This document shows, in pieces, positions 63,120 through 64,000 of a stretch of 64,000 bases of DNA. The DNA is from Syngnathus acus (taxonomy: Eukaryota > Chordata > Actinopteri > Syngnathiformes > Syngnathidae): assembly GCF_901709675.1 (NCBI RefSeq), contig NC_051095.1, positions 16,103,956-16,167,955 of the forward strand, written 5' to 3'. Each line of letters begins with the position of its first letter. The first letter of the stretch is position 1. Position numbers and translations under genes: made by a program. The notes under the pieces were generated by a model that had not been told where the DNA came from, ran no database searches, and saw nothing but the letters and a program-made list of their open reading frames with translations.

Positions 63120-63393
63120 CTTTCCTCTCTATGACGCGAGTGACCACGAGTCATCCAATGGTTGCTTCGAGTGTGATGATTGACGCACAGGTCACATGCT
63201 ACCATTGGTTTCTATGCGGTTTCCAGGAAGTGAACGCCGCCACTTGGAACCACCTCCTACATGTGAGCTCAGTCGGCGGCACCACGCGCAGCGTGCGGAG
63301 GAGAGAAACCGGCGGAAAGGCAACGTCATCCCTCGGACCACCGACTCGACGTAGAGTAGAAAACAGCAAGCGGAGCGGCGTTGTCCGAGGCAG
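63120..63393 (+). promoter_or_regulatory. ETF1: Probable ETF1 promoter and first (noncoding) exon region
   Basis: CpG density rises sharply here (GGCGGCACCACGCGCAGCG near 63273), unlike the AT-rich DNA to the left. Visible words are CCAAT in both orientations (CATCCAATGG near 63155, CCATTGGTTT near 63203) and an ETS-like CCAGGAAGTG near 63224. There is no TATA box. The region ends at a good splice donor, GGCAG|GTACGG (exon end 63393). The transcription start is not determinable by eye. That this is the ETF1 promoter is inferred from position and strand. Confidence 0.6.
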
Positions 63394-63720
63394 GTACGGT
63401 ATTTATTGTTATTTCTGATGTTTTGATCACAAGACCGCAGTTGCTATCGAGAAGAACGTGGCGAAAGTAGGTCGAATTAGGTAAGAATCGGGTGGACTTT
63501 AGGGCCTGGCAGACTGTAGGCCCGTTAGCTCTCCGCGCACTTTACTGAGAGAGACAACCCGAGTAGAAGCTCTCGTCTGCGGTCTGTCGGAGCGTCAATA
63601 CTGGCCAAGTGCCTTAAAGGACACCCCACCATTCATTTGGCGAGGTACCCATCTGTAATTGTGTGCCAACCTTTTTGACTGCTATTCCATCATATTTACT
63701 TCCCTTTCCTTGAATTTTAG
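63394..63720 (+). other. ETF1: Probable ETF1 5' UTR intron
   Basis: GTACGG at 63394 and a pyrimidine-rich TTCCCTTTCCTTGAATTTTAG ending at 63720 (quoted as two parts: TTCCCTTTCC and TTGAATTTTAG) would remove 327 bp between a CpG-rich leader and the exon with the start codon. It could instead be unspliced leader or have an alternative donor; only a transcript would tell. Confidence 0.55.

Positions 63721-64000
<280 letters not shown>

Noticed and set aside
63131-63418. 95-codon frame upstream of ETF1 as an alternative coding start
   Set aside because: It lies in the CpG-rich leader, runs through a good splice donor at 63394, and bears no resemblance to eRF1 or another family I know.

Overview
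The window reads as a piece of a teleost fish chromosome. There is no bacterial-style gene packing. It is dominated by fish-type interspersed repeats (LINEs, a tRNA-like SINE, hAT and Tc1/mariner MITEs, long TG/AT microsatellites), and the only host gene I recognise is vertebrate ETF1 (eRF1). ETF1 enters on the plus strand at the extreme right: a CpG-rich start region near 63.2-63.5 kb, an apparent 5' UTR intron, and the first coding exon at 63745-63830. I cannot name the species.

Layout. 0-5.7 kb: unique DNA with an intact hAT MITE, (TG)n and (AT)n tracts, a ~580-bp tandem repeat, a hAT piece carrying a TA-inserted MITE, and a SINE. 5.7-34.7 kb: a large satellite domain. It alternates AT-rich ~525-bp tandem units, a LINE 3' fragment, and a very GC/CpG-rich minisatellite whose basic unit is 31 bp with an 11-bp relative. 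The minisatellite fills about 17.5 kb in three blocks (9.19-15.28, 17.90-28.58 and 33.36-34.07 kb). The order AT-rich satellite, LINE fragment, minisatellite, CCTG-rich edge, AT-rich satellite occurs in more than one copy, so the domain is itself a higher-order duplication of 10 kb or more. A LINE with an internal tandem duplication (28.58-33.36 kb) sits inside the minisatellite. 34.8-63 kb: mostly unique intergenic DNA with scattered LINE, hAT, Tc1-like and other repeat remnants; I found no exon there that I can defend.

The unusual content is the 31-bp/11-bp minisatellite domain. All ten possible CpG transitions of its consensus occur as recurrent variants. Its consensus has no stop codon in any of the six frames, which creates long spurious ORFs on both strands. 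Several 11-bp variants are homogenised in blocks, and paralogous blocks differ in 11-mer copy number. A 300-bp foldback Tc1/mariner-like element with nested palindromic ends has clean empty-site paralogues in the same window.

Coordinates of repeat edges are by eye. Repeat family names are given only to superfamily level.
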